DNA of 64,000 nucleotides, from contig JAFFJZ010000001.1 in NCBI GenBank assembly GCA_018340375.1, positions 48,662,001-48,726,000 of the forward strand, in the 5' to 3' direction. Made by a program: the position numbers and the translations under genes. The notes beneath the pieces are model-generated. The model was not told the DNA's origin, made no database searches, and worked only from the letters and a program-made list of their open reading frames with translations. Shown one piece after another: positions 22,813 through 33,856 of the stretch. The first letter of the stretch is position 1, and every line of letters starts with the position of its first letter. This DNA comes from Gonatopus flavifemur (taxonomy: Eukaryota > Arthropoda > Insecta > Hymenoptera > Dryinidae).

Positions 22813-23274
22813 ACTTTCAAGAAATCACTTCCAAAGTGCCTTCCTTCGATAACGATAATGAGAACAATGGATCATTTAGATTTTCAAAGTTCAAATTCAA
22901 TGTGTTTTTTTTACTTGAAATATGATCACTCCTGGTAACTCCGGTTACCGGTATTGTTCCAGTACTGGTTGGGGCTTGAATTTCTACATAAAAGATGTCA
23001 TCATTTCGACTCCTTGTCATTTCTCATCCAGCTCTGACGAAACAACTGATCCTATTGCAATGCCAGAGTTTCACCATAGCAGGCTCACATCAAATATCGC
23101 TACCACCGTGGTGGTGAATGTTATACTGGCCCTTATGCAAAATGGTGTTATCATTCCAACACCTTTACCAATACTGGCAATTCAACTGACTCCATAATGG
23201 TCGCTCTAAATTTGCCAGTACTGGCACCTCCGGCAACAGTAGTGAGCCAGTAGCGCCTCATGTGTCAGTTTCCA

Positions 23275-24710
23275 CTTCCAAATGGGATCTTTTAGGAGCC
23301 TCAAACTGTTCTTACTTCTAAAACATATTTTCAAGAAGGTTTTCAGGAACCTTTGACAAGTTGCTGAAAGATATCTTTGAAAAAATTCTAAAAGGTTCCT
23401 GAAAACGTTCTCGAAGGTATCCCGACTAGAAAAAATACAAGGGCCATTATCATGATCGGATCATGACAGCCCGATGTAGCAGTCAGGCCCTGATAATGTA
23501 GCCCGATCGGGACCCGATCATACATGTAACGCAAAGGCGCGATGAGGAAACGATCAGGTAAGAATGATCAGGACCTCGTGAGTTTACCTGATTAGAAAAG
23601 GTACCAATAAACCAGAAAAAGTGCTAGGGCCATTATCACGTTCAGATCATGTCAACCATATCATACTATCAGGTCTACTACAGTCATATGCAATAAAAGA
23701 AAGATGGCGAACATACGCTACATATGATTCAAGCAAGATGGCATATAACCTCTCTTTTCAAGTGACATTTGCAACCTTTTAACCCTCTCATCTTCTATCA
23801 TATAACTGGGTGGTATCTGAAGTTTTAGAAAAATATGTGGGAATGGGTTTCAGAATAAATAGACACTTGAATGGATGGATGGATAGACGGATGGTTGATG
23901 AGAGTAGAGTACCGAGTCTTAGTTACACTCCGTGGCAAAATAAGTGTTTCAGATCAGGCATATATGAAAGGGCCCAACATGATCCTGGTCATATCACTGG
24001 ATATTAGTTCACCATATACGAAGAAAATCCTATTTTATATCCTGAGATATCTTCTGAATTTTCCAGATTTCTCTCGGAAATGAGGACGATAAGGCATCGA
24101 TTCTCATAACTCAACCATATAGGGGCCTCATAAGGATTGGATTCTCTAACACTACATAAATCTGTTGTGAAATGGGTATTTCACGACAGGGACGCACGGG
24201 AGGGCCCGATGTGGCCCTGATTATATTACCCAGTGTCACTTGATTATATGTAGAGAAATCTACACCTGAGGCAAATCTATTAGGCCCCGATAAGGCCCCA
24301 GTTCAATATCCTTGTCACGGTCTGCGTCGGAAAATCGATATTCCATGTTGGGATGACATATCAGATCTCGGTGGGGCGCGGATCTTCTTACCTGATTGCA
24401 CATATCTTTATGTGAAACCACGTCTACTCAAGGCACATACATGAGGGCATAGTCAAAAACTGATATCATGACCTGACGGAACTCTAATTAGCATAGCATG
24501 AAAGGCAATCTCCTCCAATTCTGACCCGGTCATGATCAGGCATGCCTTAATGAGGTATACCTTAAGATTACCCAATCATGCCCATATGACTGATCGGGCA
24601 AATTTCTAGTCGGGATCTTTCAGAAGTAAGAACCGTTCAAGACTCCTAAAAGATTCATGTTGCATAAGACTTCTCGCATTGTTCTTAATTATTCCTGAAG
24701 ATATCTTTCG
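23275..24710. mobile_element. AAGGTTCCTGAAA-word element hosting the 23421 insertion
   Basis: The left arm ATCTTTTAGGAGCCTCAAAC..GTTCTTACTTCT is inverted at 24615-24665 (AATCTTTTAGGAGTCTTGAA..). AGGTTCCTGAAAA-type words and their complements recur between. It is cut after GAAGGTAT by 23421-24614. Confidence 0.55.
23421..24614. mobile_element. CCCGACTAGAAA element, GATCGGG/GGCCCTGAT words
   Basis: The ends CCCGACTAGAAAAAATAC and, inverted, CCCGACTAGAAATTTGCC bound 1194 bp, joined to AT on both sides. Inside, ATGATCGGG, CCCGATC, GGCCCTGAT and ATGATCAGG recur many times near both ends. A 103-bp relative with similar ends is at 32718-32820. Interior short frames have no domain. Confidence 0.75.
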
Positions 24711-24789
24711 GACAACGAGTCCTATGTGGGTATGCTGAACGGGCTGGTACACACGAAAGCAGTAATTCCAGCGATGAATTGATGACTCT

Positions 24790-27115
24790 TAGAAACTCTG
24801 TTTCTCTAAGAAAAACACACTAATCCGATTCAAACTCAAATAACTCTAGAGATTTTCTATATTGAAATCCCAACAAAGAATACATTCCAAAGTATGTCAG
24901 AATGACACAATAAATGTCATAATTCTCTGTACAATTATATTATACAATGTGTCAAATTCCGAAAATATCTCCGGGTACATTATTGCACCAGATAGCAACT
25001 ATCGCGAGTAACACCCAAGGCTCTCCAAACCAAATCTCGATTTACACCAAATGGTAAGAATAAATTTACATACGCATTTACATACTACTGGAGAGAATGC
25101 ATTTCAGGAGGATTTCTACTCTATGTGTATTCAGTGGTGTTAATCCCGGGTTTCTGAAGATATAGAAGAGTGAAGCAGTGCTTCTTTGATACAAAAATGA
25201 AAATGAAAGAAAGAAGAGGAGAGAAAACCAACGTCAAGAGGTACATCGTTCCATAAATGACATGCAAAACCGTAAAGAGCTGTTTTAAATTCTTAATTCC
25301 AAACTCGCCATTCATTGATGGAGAAGAAAGAAAGAAATATTTCTCACATTCAAATTCTTCATTTATTATAATAAGATTAGAATGATTTGATAAAAATCTC
25401 GATTGTTGAACTACAGAACGGTTCCTATTTTGCAGCAATTCGAAGAAACTAGTTCACTTTTTCTCGTTCTGGAATACTGCAAATATCCAGGTAAAAATCT
25501 TGCGACTCGAGAGATTATTCTTGGTTTTACATACAAAAGATCTGTACTGAGCATAATATTGTTCTTCGTAAGTCCTTCGTATACACTGAACGCATGCAGA
25601 AGAGGATCCAAGACAAAAAATTTGAAGTATCTTGAACATCATTCAAGGAAAAGAAAGATAACATTGTAGAAATGCTATTAATATTTATATTTCTGGTGAT
25701 AATCATTCTCGGCGTGAAAAGCAATATAGAGTGTATATCGAACAATACGCATCATTATTGTCATTATCATAATTATCATCACCATCATCGTGGTATATTT
25801 TTCTCTCCCTTCGATGCGAAAGAACAATTACATCGACATTCGAGATGAAATGATGAATTCCCCGATTTCAACGCCACGGTTGAATGAATAATTCTCATTC
25901 TCTTAATAAGAAAAACATATAACATTTTTTATTAGTTCATATAATACATTACACGTCGCGCTCTCGAGATTGCTCACAGCTCTCCCTCGTCACCTCAAGC
26001 CCTTTCTCCGATAATCTCGACCTACTATTTCTCGTTCATCTAAGCGTTTTCTTTTTATTTTTATTTTTTTCTTCTTTTTCTCTGTCGGATAATCACAGCG
26101 GTGGCATCACAAAAATAGAATTCCTTTTACGCACTCCGCTGACATGGTACACGATACTGTGCTTGTAACATGTGCGTTCGATGTTTACGTCGGTGAAAAA
26201 CAGTTCACTATTTCTCGTGGGTGGTTCTTGAGATAAAAGAGCCTTTAAAAATTATAGAAACAGGGTCGAGGCTCTTTACTTCCAAGCCGTGGCTTTTCAC
26301 TTCACTCGAAAAAAGAAAAACGATACAGCACAGTTCGAGCCCTCCCTTGTCTTTCTCGCGATGAAGAGAAAGAAAATCGTAGCGAATGAATAAAAGATTA
26401 TCACTTCAATTTCTCTTCACTTTCAGAAATTAAAAATGATTGTGATGTGAAAATGAAATCGAAATGAATATATTCCGGTATCGTTCCCTCGTTTTGTTCG
26501 GCACTCCAATCGATGGAAGTTTCAATGATTCCGTGCAATGACGCGAGATGAATGTCAGGTATGATGTATCGTATTTATTTAAACGATCGTGAATAATCAA
26601 GCACGAGAGATATCGATGCTATCGTTGAATGCTGGATTTTATCAAACGGATGGATGTATAATGAATTTTCATCGGGTCTTTTATTGTTCTTATTCCTTTA
26701 GATTTAAAAACGTTTGCTTTGTGTTTTTCTGCTGAATTGGTAGCAATAACTACAAGAGGGAATTCTGAATTCGATCTAACGTTGAATGAGACTACTTTGA
26801 AGAACTGTGGATTCCTTTGGGCGATAGAACTTTCGGATCGAAAGGACCTTGAACTTTTTTGACCCAATGAACAAAGGAGAGTGCAAGGTTTTTCGTTTGA
26901 AAAACAAACGAAAAACAAGAAACACGAGATCGGATGTTCATTGTCAGTCCCCTGGGTGAAGTGATGTATTTGCCTGATGAATTTCCCTTTACCATCAGAA
27001 ATACGATATGCAATTGATTTGAAAATGTTTGAAAATTTGCATATTTGGTATGTACCTTGATGAATTCTTTTCAAAGATGAAAAATTAGAACACGAAAAAA
27101 CAAAAATTCACTACG
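24790..27115. other. Apparently single-copy DNA
   Basis: A CAT/ATC trinucleotide-rich stretch lies at about 25750-25790. A 151-codon minus-strand frame at 26619-27074 has no recognisable domain and may be chance. No element boundaries are seen. Confidence 0.4.
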
Positions 27116-27117
27116 TT

Positions 27118-27266
27118 GGCTACTTCGTGGATTTAATATTTGGATAGCGAAGAAAATTGCTGCAGAAACTAGATTTCAGCTCCTATAGCAATAGCATTTG
27201 TTCTAGTGATTACAGCTAATTTTTAGCTATCCAAATATCACCCACATCATTTTTTCTTCGTGAATA
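27118..27266. mobile_element. AGCT-word MITE fragment
   Basis: The right end inverted is CACGAAGAAAAAATGATGTG. The arms share ATATTTGGATAGC. The interior has TTTCAGCTCC and GATTACAGCTAATTTTTAGC. It is shorter than the 1109 copy. Confidence 0.6.
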
Positions 27267-27974
27267 TCTTCATAAAGATAAGAAAAAACCATGGAAAATT
27301 GTATGAAGAGCATAACTACTTCAATTCAAGCACGATGACCTAGATATCAATTTGATATCAAATCGACAGCAGGCGTCTAATGGAAAACACTGTTTCTGAA
27401 TCACTGTATTAAGTCAAATTTTCTCGTTCCAGAAATCCAATCACTCTCGTAGAGATGTAAGTGAACAAAATTTCACGGAAACGAGTTTTGCAAAAGGAGC
27501 AAAGAGTAAATACTCTATTAAAAGAATCATGGAGGAAAATAAAATGTTCTGACAAGCGTAATTGCGTTATACGTTACGGTACGCACGAAGGGTAAACAGC
27601 GTCAGCACTCGTCAACAGTAAGATTTATATATTCCAAGAAAAATAGAGGGAATTTATTTGTGTAAAAAGAGTATATCGCGTGATTGTATTTTGATTGCAG
27701 TGATATCCGGTGTTGAAAACTAATACCGACTTTCTCTTCATGACATAATCTTCTTCCCTATCCAATGCAGAAAGAAGATCTGCATTTCTAAACAAGGGTA
27801 TATACAGAAAAAATGAATAGTAATGAAGAATTCACAAGCCGGTGGCAAATTGAATGTGCATTAATGAGATGCATCAAGATAGTTGTTCTTCAGGCCACAG
27901 ATAAATAAATTCGCAAACATGTATCGGGATTTGTTTTCGAGGGGATCCCATAGATCCTAGGACAGATTTGGTTC
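27267..27974. other. Unassigned DNA
   Basis: Nothing recognised. Confidence 0.4.
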
Positions 27975-28283
27975 ACTGCTATTTTGTTTGAAAGTATTGA
28001 TGGAAAAATTTGAATTCAGTCGAACCGACAACATCTACCCATGTGGAAATTGCCAGAGTTGACAAATGGCCCAGTACTGGCAAGTTTGTATTCGCCATAC
28101 TTTGGCCAAAACAATTGGCCCTCGTACAGTGCCATTACTCTTTTTCAAGTGGCACCAGTTGTTTGACGGTTTTCAGACGGTATTGGTTTGCTTGGGCAGA
28201 CAATTTTGGATCAGTACCGAATTAATACTGATTGAAGAACGCCTAGGTGGTAGGAAAACAAAACTGTGCCAGTACTGACCCGG

Positions 28284-28715
28284 AGTTGGTAATATTTTCA
28301 AACCTTACGCAGAGATGGTACCACGCCAGCATCGACGCCATGTAGTTTTCCGACAGAATTGGTAGTGGATCGGGGATCAACCCATCTCTGCGGGAACATG
28401 GTTATTTTAGAGAGCCAATACTGTGCCATTACTGCCTCACAGTTGGTAATATTTTGAAGCGCTACACAGAGACGGTACAGTGCCAGCATCGAAGCCACGT
28501 CGTTTCACGACAGAATTGGTAGTGAGTCTGGAGTCAACCCATTTCTGCGAAAACATGGCTACTTTGGTGAGCAAACACTGCGCCAGTACTGCCTCAGAGT
28601 TGGTAATCTTTTGAAATCTCACGAAAAGACAATACTGTGCCAGCATCGATGCAACAGTGTTTCACTACAAAAGGGATTGTGGATTGGGTGTCTTCTTACC
28701 TTCACGGCAACATGG
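28284..28715. repeat. 157-bp tandem repeat, about 2.8 units
   Basis: AGTTGGTAAT recurs at 28284, 28441 and 28598, exactly 157 bp apart. Each unit continues with GTGCCAGCATCGA-type text, TTTC-ACGACAGAATTGGTAGTG and ACATGG. Units differ by roughly 15-25 percent. Copy A has two similar units about 165 bp apart. Confidence 0.85.
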
Positions 28716-29097
28716 CTACACTCAGATAATAGTTTGATTATCTATTTTGAATTAAAATTTATCAAGTAACTCATGGAAAAAGTTGGCGCAAAATTTCACC
28801 CAAGGCCACTGTTATCCCTGCAGTGATCTATTTCAGAATTACCTATCGGTTAGTAGGAAATTATATATTATATATTATAAATTATATTATAAAAATTCAA
28901 TTTTTTCGTTTCAACACAATCGGGACATACATGAGATCAAATTAGTGAGCTTTTTTGATTTTCAAAAAATTTCCGTACCAGCACACGCAGTGTAGCTGCG
29001 TGGAGTCTACATGGGATCAATAACCTTGCCATTGAAAGTGCCATGGAGAATCCCCGTGGAATGCATTAAAGGTAGAATTGGAATGGTCGTACTGGTG

Positions 29098-29340
29098 AGA
29101 TTGAAATGCCCACACTGACACGGTTGAAATGCCAGTTCAGGAAAAATTAAAATCCCAATGTTGGCTGGATTGGAATGCCAGTACAGGCAAGATTGAAATT
29201 CTGGTACACATAAAATATCAATACGGGTAATATTGAAATATCAGTTTTGGTCAGGTTGAAATGACAGTACTGTCTACGTTTGAATGCCAGTACTGTTTAC
29301 GTTCAAATGCAAGTACCGGCAAAATTGAACGCCAATAATG
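29098..29340. repeat. Degenerate 23-24-bp minisatellite, about ten units
   Basis: The phrase GATTGAAATGCCAGTACTGG repeats with variation: GTTGAAATGCCAGTTCAGG, GATTGGAATGCCAGTACAGG, GTTGAAATGACAGTACTG, GTTTGAATGCCAGTACTG and others at near-constant spacing. Each unit carries one GTAC-centred word, which explains the word density of the host element. Confidence 0.8.
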
Positions 29341-29590
29341 GGCCTTATGCCAGACATTGTTTTCATCCTAGTATTGGTTGAGTATACTGAACAAACGACC
29401 TGGGCCAGTGATGGCATTCCAAATTTGACAGCACTGGCAGCTATGGCAGCGGTACTGAACCAGTACTGGGGCGTCCGTTAATTTCCACTCGGATATTCTA
29501 ACTGACAACCTGATTTTGCGTTCTGCCAAAATTTTTGTCAACATAGAACCCACATTGGCAAAACATTGGATCAAATCCAGATGCAATTAC

Positions 29591-29935
29591 CACTGACTAT
29601 TTCATCCAATCTATATTCGGCCGAGAATTGGCGATACCTTGTGCCGGACTTGAATGAATGCTGAGATAATCATAGATTCAAGAAACCAATTCGATGATTA
29701 TCCCTAATGGTACAGCATTTTGTGATGTTTCATCAGCCTCACGCCAAGCTATATTCTATTGTAGCGTTGGTAAGATCAAGGAATTCTTATGCGGGCACTG
29801 ATATTGCCTCGAAATGTTTCTACATGTAGAGATCTTAGATTTTTTTACCGAATATAACCGGGAAGAATTGGATGAAATAGGAATAATCAACCGGCCAGAT
29901 CTTTTTTTATAGAAACAAAAGGTTTGACCACGATG
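29591..29935. other. Unassigned DNA
   Basis: No gene or boundary recognised. Confidence 0.35.
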
Positions 29936-30049
29936 CAAAACATTTTTACTGGAACTAAAACATCTCAACTGTAATCAAAACATCTCAACTAAACATTCCT
30001 AATGAGAGCTACCCAAAATCTGGTCGATTCAACCAAAGAAGTATAGTTA

Positions 30050-30385
30050 TCCGGGAAAAAATGATCAGATCTGACCAGATCTAAATTTGGGTCAGATCTA
30101 AACAGATCTATTAAGATCTGAAAAACTGCGATTTTGGCTTGTGTTATACAGACAGATAACACAAAATTTCTGACAATTCAACCACCAATTGCTCATTAGG
30201 ATTTAATCTAATAGTCAATTCAGATCTAACGAGATCTACTCAGATCTAACCAGATGTGCCAAGATCTGATCAGATCTACTGAGATCTGAACAGATCTAAT
30301 CTGATCTTTTGAACCAGATCTAACCAAAAATCAGATCTACTGAGATCTATTTAGATCTGCATAGATCTAATGATTTTTTCCTGGG
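30050..30385. mobile_element. AGATCT-word MITE
   Basis: The ends CCGGGAAAAAATGATCAG and, inverted, CCCAGGAAAAAATCATTAG bound about 336 bp. Inside I count 17 exact AGATCT hexamers, mostly as CAGATCTA, in two arrays (30066-30122 and about 30224-30370) about 10-20 bp apart. Under one is expected by chance. Surrounding text (29940-30049 and 30386-30460) looks like a host element ending CACTGGGAGAAATTTTTGAG when inverted. Confidence 0.85.
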
Positions 30386-30508
30386 TAATTCTTCAGTTGT
30401 ATCAATTACACTTTTTTAGTTCAATTAGTCAAATTTCTAATAGGTTTTACTAAGAATATTTGGTCGAGGCATTTTAGTTACAGTAACCTCAAAAATTTCT
30501 CCCAGTGT

Positions 30509-30820
30509 CCCTGCTTAAAAGATCCGATTTGAACCGATTAACTGGTCAATCAGTATGAATCAGATTTCTGTCCAGGAATTTTCCTATTTGATCTTATTCA
30601 AATTCAATCGGTTTGAATAGGAAATTTTCACTCCATGAGATATAATCAGGAAATTTGGATCATGTACATTCGAACTTACTGATGATATCCCGTTGAGTAG
30701 AAATGTTATATTCAAACCGATCATATTTGAATGAAATCAAATGGGAAAATTCCTGGACCCAAATCTGATCTCAACTGATTGACGAGTTAATAAGTTCAGA
30801 TCGGAGTTTCGGAGCAGGGG
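30509..30820. mobile_element. CCCTGCTTAAAAGATCC palindrome, GAACCGATT family
   Basis: The ends CCCTGCTTAAAAGATCCGAT and, inverted, CCCCTGCTCCGAAACTCCGA lead into arms sharing GGTCAATCAGT/CGTCAATCAGT, CCAGGAATTTTCC and ATCGGTTTGAATA. The 144-bp element at 36419-36562 has matching ends. Confidence 0.8.
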
Positions 30821-30914
30821 TAGGCTGGGACGCTGGCTAGAACTACTGTATACATTCGTAGAAACTAAGCTTCTCAAGATTCCTTATGACTTGAAAAGTC
30901 TTTAGAAATTCTGT

Positions 30915-31192
30915 TCGAACGAATAAAAAATTTGCTGGAAATGAAATGATAAATCTTTTCGCTGAATCAGCAAAAGTTTGGTATCAGAGTATAGTAGAAT
31001 TTTGCTGTTTTGGCAAGCGCTTGCTGATCCAGCAATTCGACATTGTAGATATATAGACTGCTATTGAATTTGCCGAATTAGAAAATATATTACTCAAGGA
31101 GCCGAATTTTGACTGTAACAGCAAACGTTTTGTTAGTTCAACAAAGCAGAATTTTTCAAAATACCGTTCGAGCAAGAATTTTTCTCTGCGTG
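30915..31192. mobile_element. GCTG/CAGC-word MITE, copy 1
   Basis: The right end inverted reads CACGCAGAGAAAAATTCTTGC, followed by TA. The interior has TTTGCTGG, GCTGAATCAGCAAAAG, TTGCTGATCCAGCAATTC and AACAGCAAACG. The left end is worn. It lies head-to-head with copy 2. Confidence 0.65.
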
Positions 31193-31259
31193 TAGAACAT
31201 TTCAAAAACATCTCAAGGACACACTGTACTCTTAGAATTGTAAGTAACATACGACAGTG

Positions 31260-31525
31260 CACGCAGAGAAAAATTCTTGCTGAAGAAGCGATTCCGAGAA
31301 ATCTGCTTTGCTAAATTAGCAAAACGGTTGCTGTTACAGCAAAAATATTGCTATTTTGGCAAGATATTTGCTCAGTCAGCAGAATTTTCTAGCTCTCTGT
31401 ACATCGAAAATTGCGTTTAGCTGTAATATCAAATTTCTTCCCAATTCAGCGACAAGTTTTGCCATATCAGCAGAGCAGATTTTCGAGGTTTGCTGTTTCA
31501 GCAACTTTTTTTCTCTGATTCTCTC
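31260..31525. mobile_element. GCTG/CAGC-word MITE, copy 2
   Basis: It starts CACGCAGAGAAAAATTCTTG, identical to the inverse of copy 1's right end, only 67 bp away. The interior has TTGCTGTTACAGCAAAAATA, GCTATTTTGGCAAG, TTTGCTCAGTCAGCAG and GTTTGCTGTTTCAGCAAC. The right end is CTTTTTTTCTCTG. Confidence 0.7.
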
Positions 31526-31809
31526 TAGAATTCAATACTTTTGTGTATTTCACAATATTTTATGCAAACATTTTTATGAATTTTGAGAAACTTTGACTAA
31601 ATCGTTGGAACGTATTTTAAAAAATGAGTCAAGTTTCTTAAAATTCAGTGAAATTTGTTCGAAGATTCAGAGGTGGCTTTGAAAAATTACGGTCATATTT
31701 TCTGAATTGTCAAAAAGAATCTTTATGAAATCATTTCTTTCAAGGAAAAAGAAGGTTTCAAATCTCAATGCTTCGCAAACAAGACAAAAGTACACTGTAA
31801 AAACTCATG
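31526..31809. other. Unassigned DNA
   Basis: Nothing recognised. Confidence 0.35.
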
Positions 31810-32690
31810 TGTGTATGGACCAATGGCCCAATGATGGACCAAGCCTGGCACAAGACCTACCGAGACTTGTCTTGAACAATTTACCAAACTTGGCCCAGGC
31901 TTGGGAATGATAAGATCAGGACAAGCTTGGCCCAGTGGTTTTGCCAGGCCCGGTCCAATTCATTTACCAAGCATCAACCAATGCTTCTCTGATCGCAGAT
32001 ATGGATGAAAAAAGTAATTGATTCGTATTTCAGTTCATGACTTTCTCCCTTAGAATACCGTACATGACGTATTTTGAAACGATAGAAAAAATGTGACAAG
32101 ACTGGAACAAGCTTGTATGATCATTGGAAACTTTGCGTTCTTTGATATTTCAATCAATTTGGATTCTATTGTTGAATTATGCTCAAACTAAACTAATAAG
32201 ATCTCACTGAAATACCACAACATAAATCTTTTAATGATTTGATCCCGTACGGAATCCAACATTGGAATCCCCCGAGTCACTCAAAAAACTGATGATTTAA
32301 ACCATCAGTTTACATTGTAGTGTGTAGGATTAATTATGGCAGGAAGATCGGGCCAGCCCTGGCCCGATAGTTACCCCCAAGTTTTCAGCCATTGTAAATT
32401 CAAAATTCAGTCAATATTTATAAACATTGTGCCACTCATGTGGGCAATATTGGCACAATTGTTCTCAACGAATGCTCGATTCTTACACTTGTGCCAAGCT
32501 TGTACCAAATGTAGTGAGCATTCCAAAAATATTAACAAATGTACCATGACTGACTATCCATTGGGAACAACGGGACAATAATGGAACAATATTGGGCCAA
32601 TTGTTCTTCACGGAGGTTTGTTTCTGACACATGTGCCAACCTTGGGACAAGCTTGGGTTTTTTTCAGTCTTGACAATACCTGCATGGGAA
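31810..32690. mobile_element. GGCC/AAGCTTGG-word element, copy B
   Basis: Closest relative of 14996-16080. It preserves the empty sites for that copy's two insertions. Words TGGCCCAA, AAGCTTGGC and TGTGCCAA recur. No coding capacity. Confidence 0.65.
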
Positions 32691-32717
32691 GTTAATATGA
32701 AATTCTAACCCAGATTT

Positions 32718-32820
32718 GCCCGACTGGAAATTCAGTCACATCTGATCGGGTTAACCCGGCCAGGCCCTGATCAGGTCTTAATCAAACATCGGGTTAACCC
32801 GATCGAATTTCTAGTTGGGC
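32718..32820. mobile_element. 103-bp GCCCGACTGGAAATTC element
   Basis: The ends GCCCGACTGGAAATTC and, inverted, GCCCAACTAGAAATTC are a 16-bp terminal repeat. The core has CGGGTTAACCCGG and GGGTTAACCCGATC palindromes and GGCCCTGATCAGG. It belongs to the same end class as 23421-24614. Confidence 0.75.
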
Positions 32821-32821
32821 G

Positions 32822-32996
32822 GTGGCAGCAAAAATCCCCCACGTGGCGTAAATTCAATTCCTCATACTCTGGGGGAATTTTCCTCCATTTGGGGAGAAAT
32901 TCCTCTCGAAGAGAGAATTTTCTTCCAAATGGAGGATAACTCCTCCAAAATATAGGGGAGATGAGTTTCCCTCACGCGAGGGATTTTTGCTGCCAC
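32822..32996. mobile_element. 175-bp GTGGCAGCAAAAATCCC element
   Basis: Perfect 17-bp inverted ends GTGGCAGCAAAAATCCC. The core is built of GGAGG/CCTCC, GGGGAATTTTCCTCC-like and CGAAGAGAG-like palindromes. It abuts the previous element. Confidence 0.85.
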
Positions 32997-33014
32997 TAAA
33001 CTTGGGGGGAAAAA

Positions 33015-33245
33015 CTTCATATACTTCATACAGTGTACACATCGATGGTGTTGGAAACCCTACAATACAGATACAAAAATCCACTGCAATACACATCAAA
33101 TAATTTTTGTCAGTTGCCAAACATTTTTTGGGAAGTCACGAAAATTGTTTGGAAGTTCACAGAAAATTTGGTAATTCAGAAACCCATAAGTTACTCACCA
33201 TACTTATCATCTTGAGAATTCACAAATATTTTTTTCAAATGACAT
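33015..33245. mobile_element. TTTGTAAA-word MITE, worn fragment
   Basis: ATACAGTGTACAC at the left and CAATTTGGTAATTC, GTTTGGAAGTTCACAG and TTGCCAAACATTTTTTGGGAAG inside recall 38181-38428 and 12743-12955. The termini are damaged. Confidence 0.4.
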
Positions 33246-33699
33246 CCTTTTGACTGACTTTTGAATGATTTTCAGGACCAAACAACCCCGTGATTGAAAA
33301 GAATTCTAAATCACATCGCAATTATTTTTTCATGCTACGCAAAACATTTTCATTACATTTTCATCGTACTCTGTGACAGATTCCAATGGGAAGATCATTA
33401 AGAGAATGGTTAAACCATGATATAGATTTGAGATAATTATCACGTGAATGAGAGAGACACATAAAATAAACTGCATTGAAAATGTTATGGAATGTTTTTG
33501 TCAGGTAGCCAAGAATTTCCAAAGTACGAAATTGAGCAAATGTGGGTAATTATATGGAGTTGAGACATCGGATAATGATCTTCTGCTACACCGTTTGGCA
33601 TAAGCGAAGAACAAGGAGGAGGGTGAAGGAGAATTGTGATAAGGAGACGAAAGGAGAAAGAATTTCATCGTCATAAGATAAAGATGGAAAGAGAGTGCA

Positions 33700-33856
33700 G
33701 AGTAGAGTCGTTTCTCGGGAGCGCTGGTGCGTGCGACAGGAGGTTTTTTCGACGTTACAACGAGAAAAACTCATCGTGACTCACCCTCTGTGACGCTTTG
33801 TGCACCGCTACAGTCGTGGCGTCGTGGGAAAAAGACGAGACGGCAACAATTCGAGG
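33700..33856 (+). other. Candidate non-coding first exon ending at a strong donor
   Basis: CpG-richer DNA (GGGAGCGCTGGTGCGTGCGAC, GGCGTCGTGGG) ends in TCGAGG|GTAAGTTA at 33857, a near-consensus 5' splice site. No clear start codon heads a frame into the junction. This looks like an alternative first exon of a plus-strand gene whose later exons lie elsewhere. Unproven. Confidence 0.3.

Larger units (their letters stand above)
21746..24728. mobile_element. AGTACT-word large element, copy A, with nested insertions
   Basis: The outer arms are inverted: left ACTCGTTGTCTAAAAGATAT..TCTTATGCAACATG (21747-21802), right arm its complement at about 24662-24722. The next segment matches copy B (28028 on) in order: CCCATGTGG, TTGACAAATGGC, TTTTCAGACGGT-type text and CGAATTAATACTG. 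GTACTGG/CCAGTA words are frequent. Two tandem units with GAGTTGGT lie at about 22045 and 22210. Inserted are 22331-22597 and, further on, 23275-24710. No transposase frame is visible. Confidence 0.6.
27975..29590. mobile_element. AGTACT-word large element, copy B
   Basis: Homologous to copy A at 21746-24728 over the left part (28028-28280) and the right part (29400-29590: CAGCACTGGCAGC, GGTACTGAACCAGTACTGG, TTTCCACT). It lacks copy A's insertions and instead holds a 157-bp tandem array and a 23-24-bp minisatellite. No transposase is visible. Outer ends are not resolved. Confidence 0.6.

Noticed and set aside
26619..27074. Minus-strand frame of 151 codons
   Set aside because: The longest uninterrupted frame outside elements, but composition and lack of any motif give no support.
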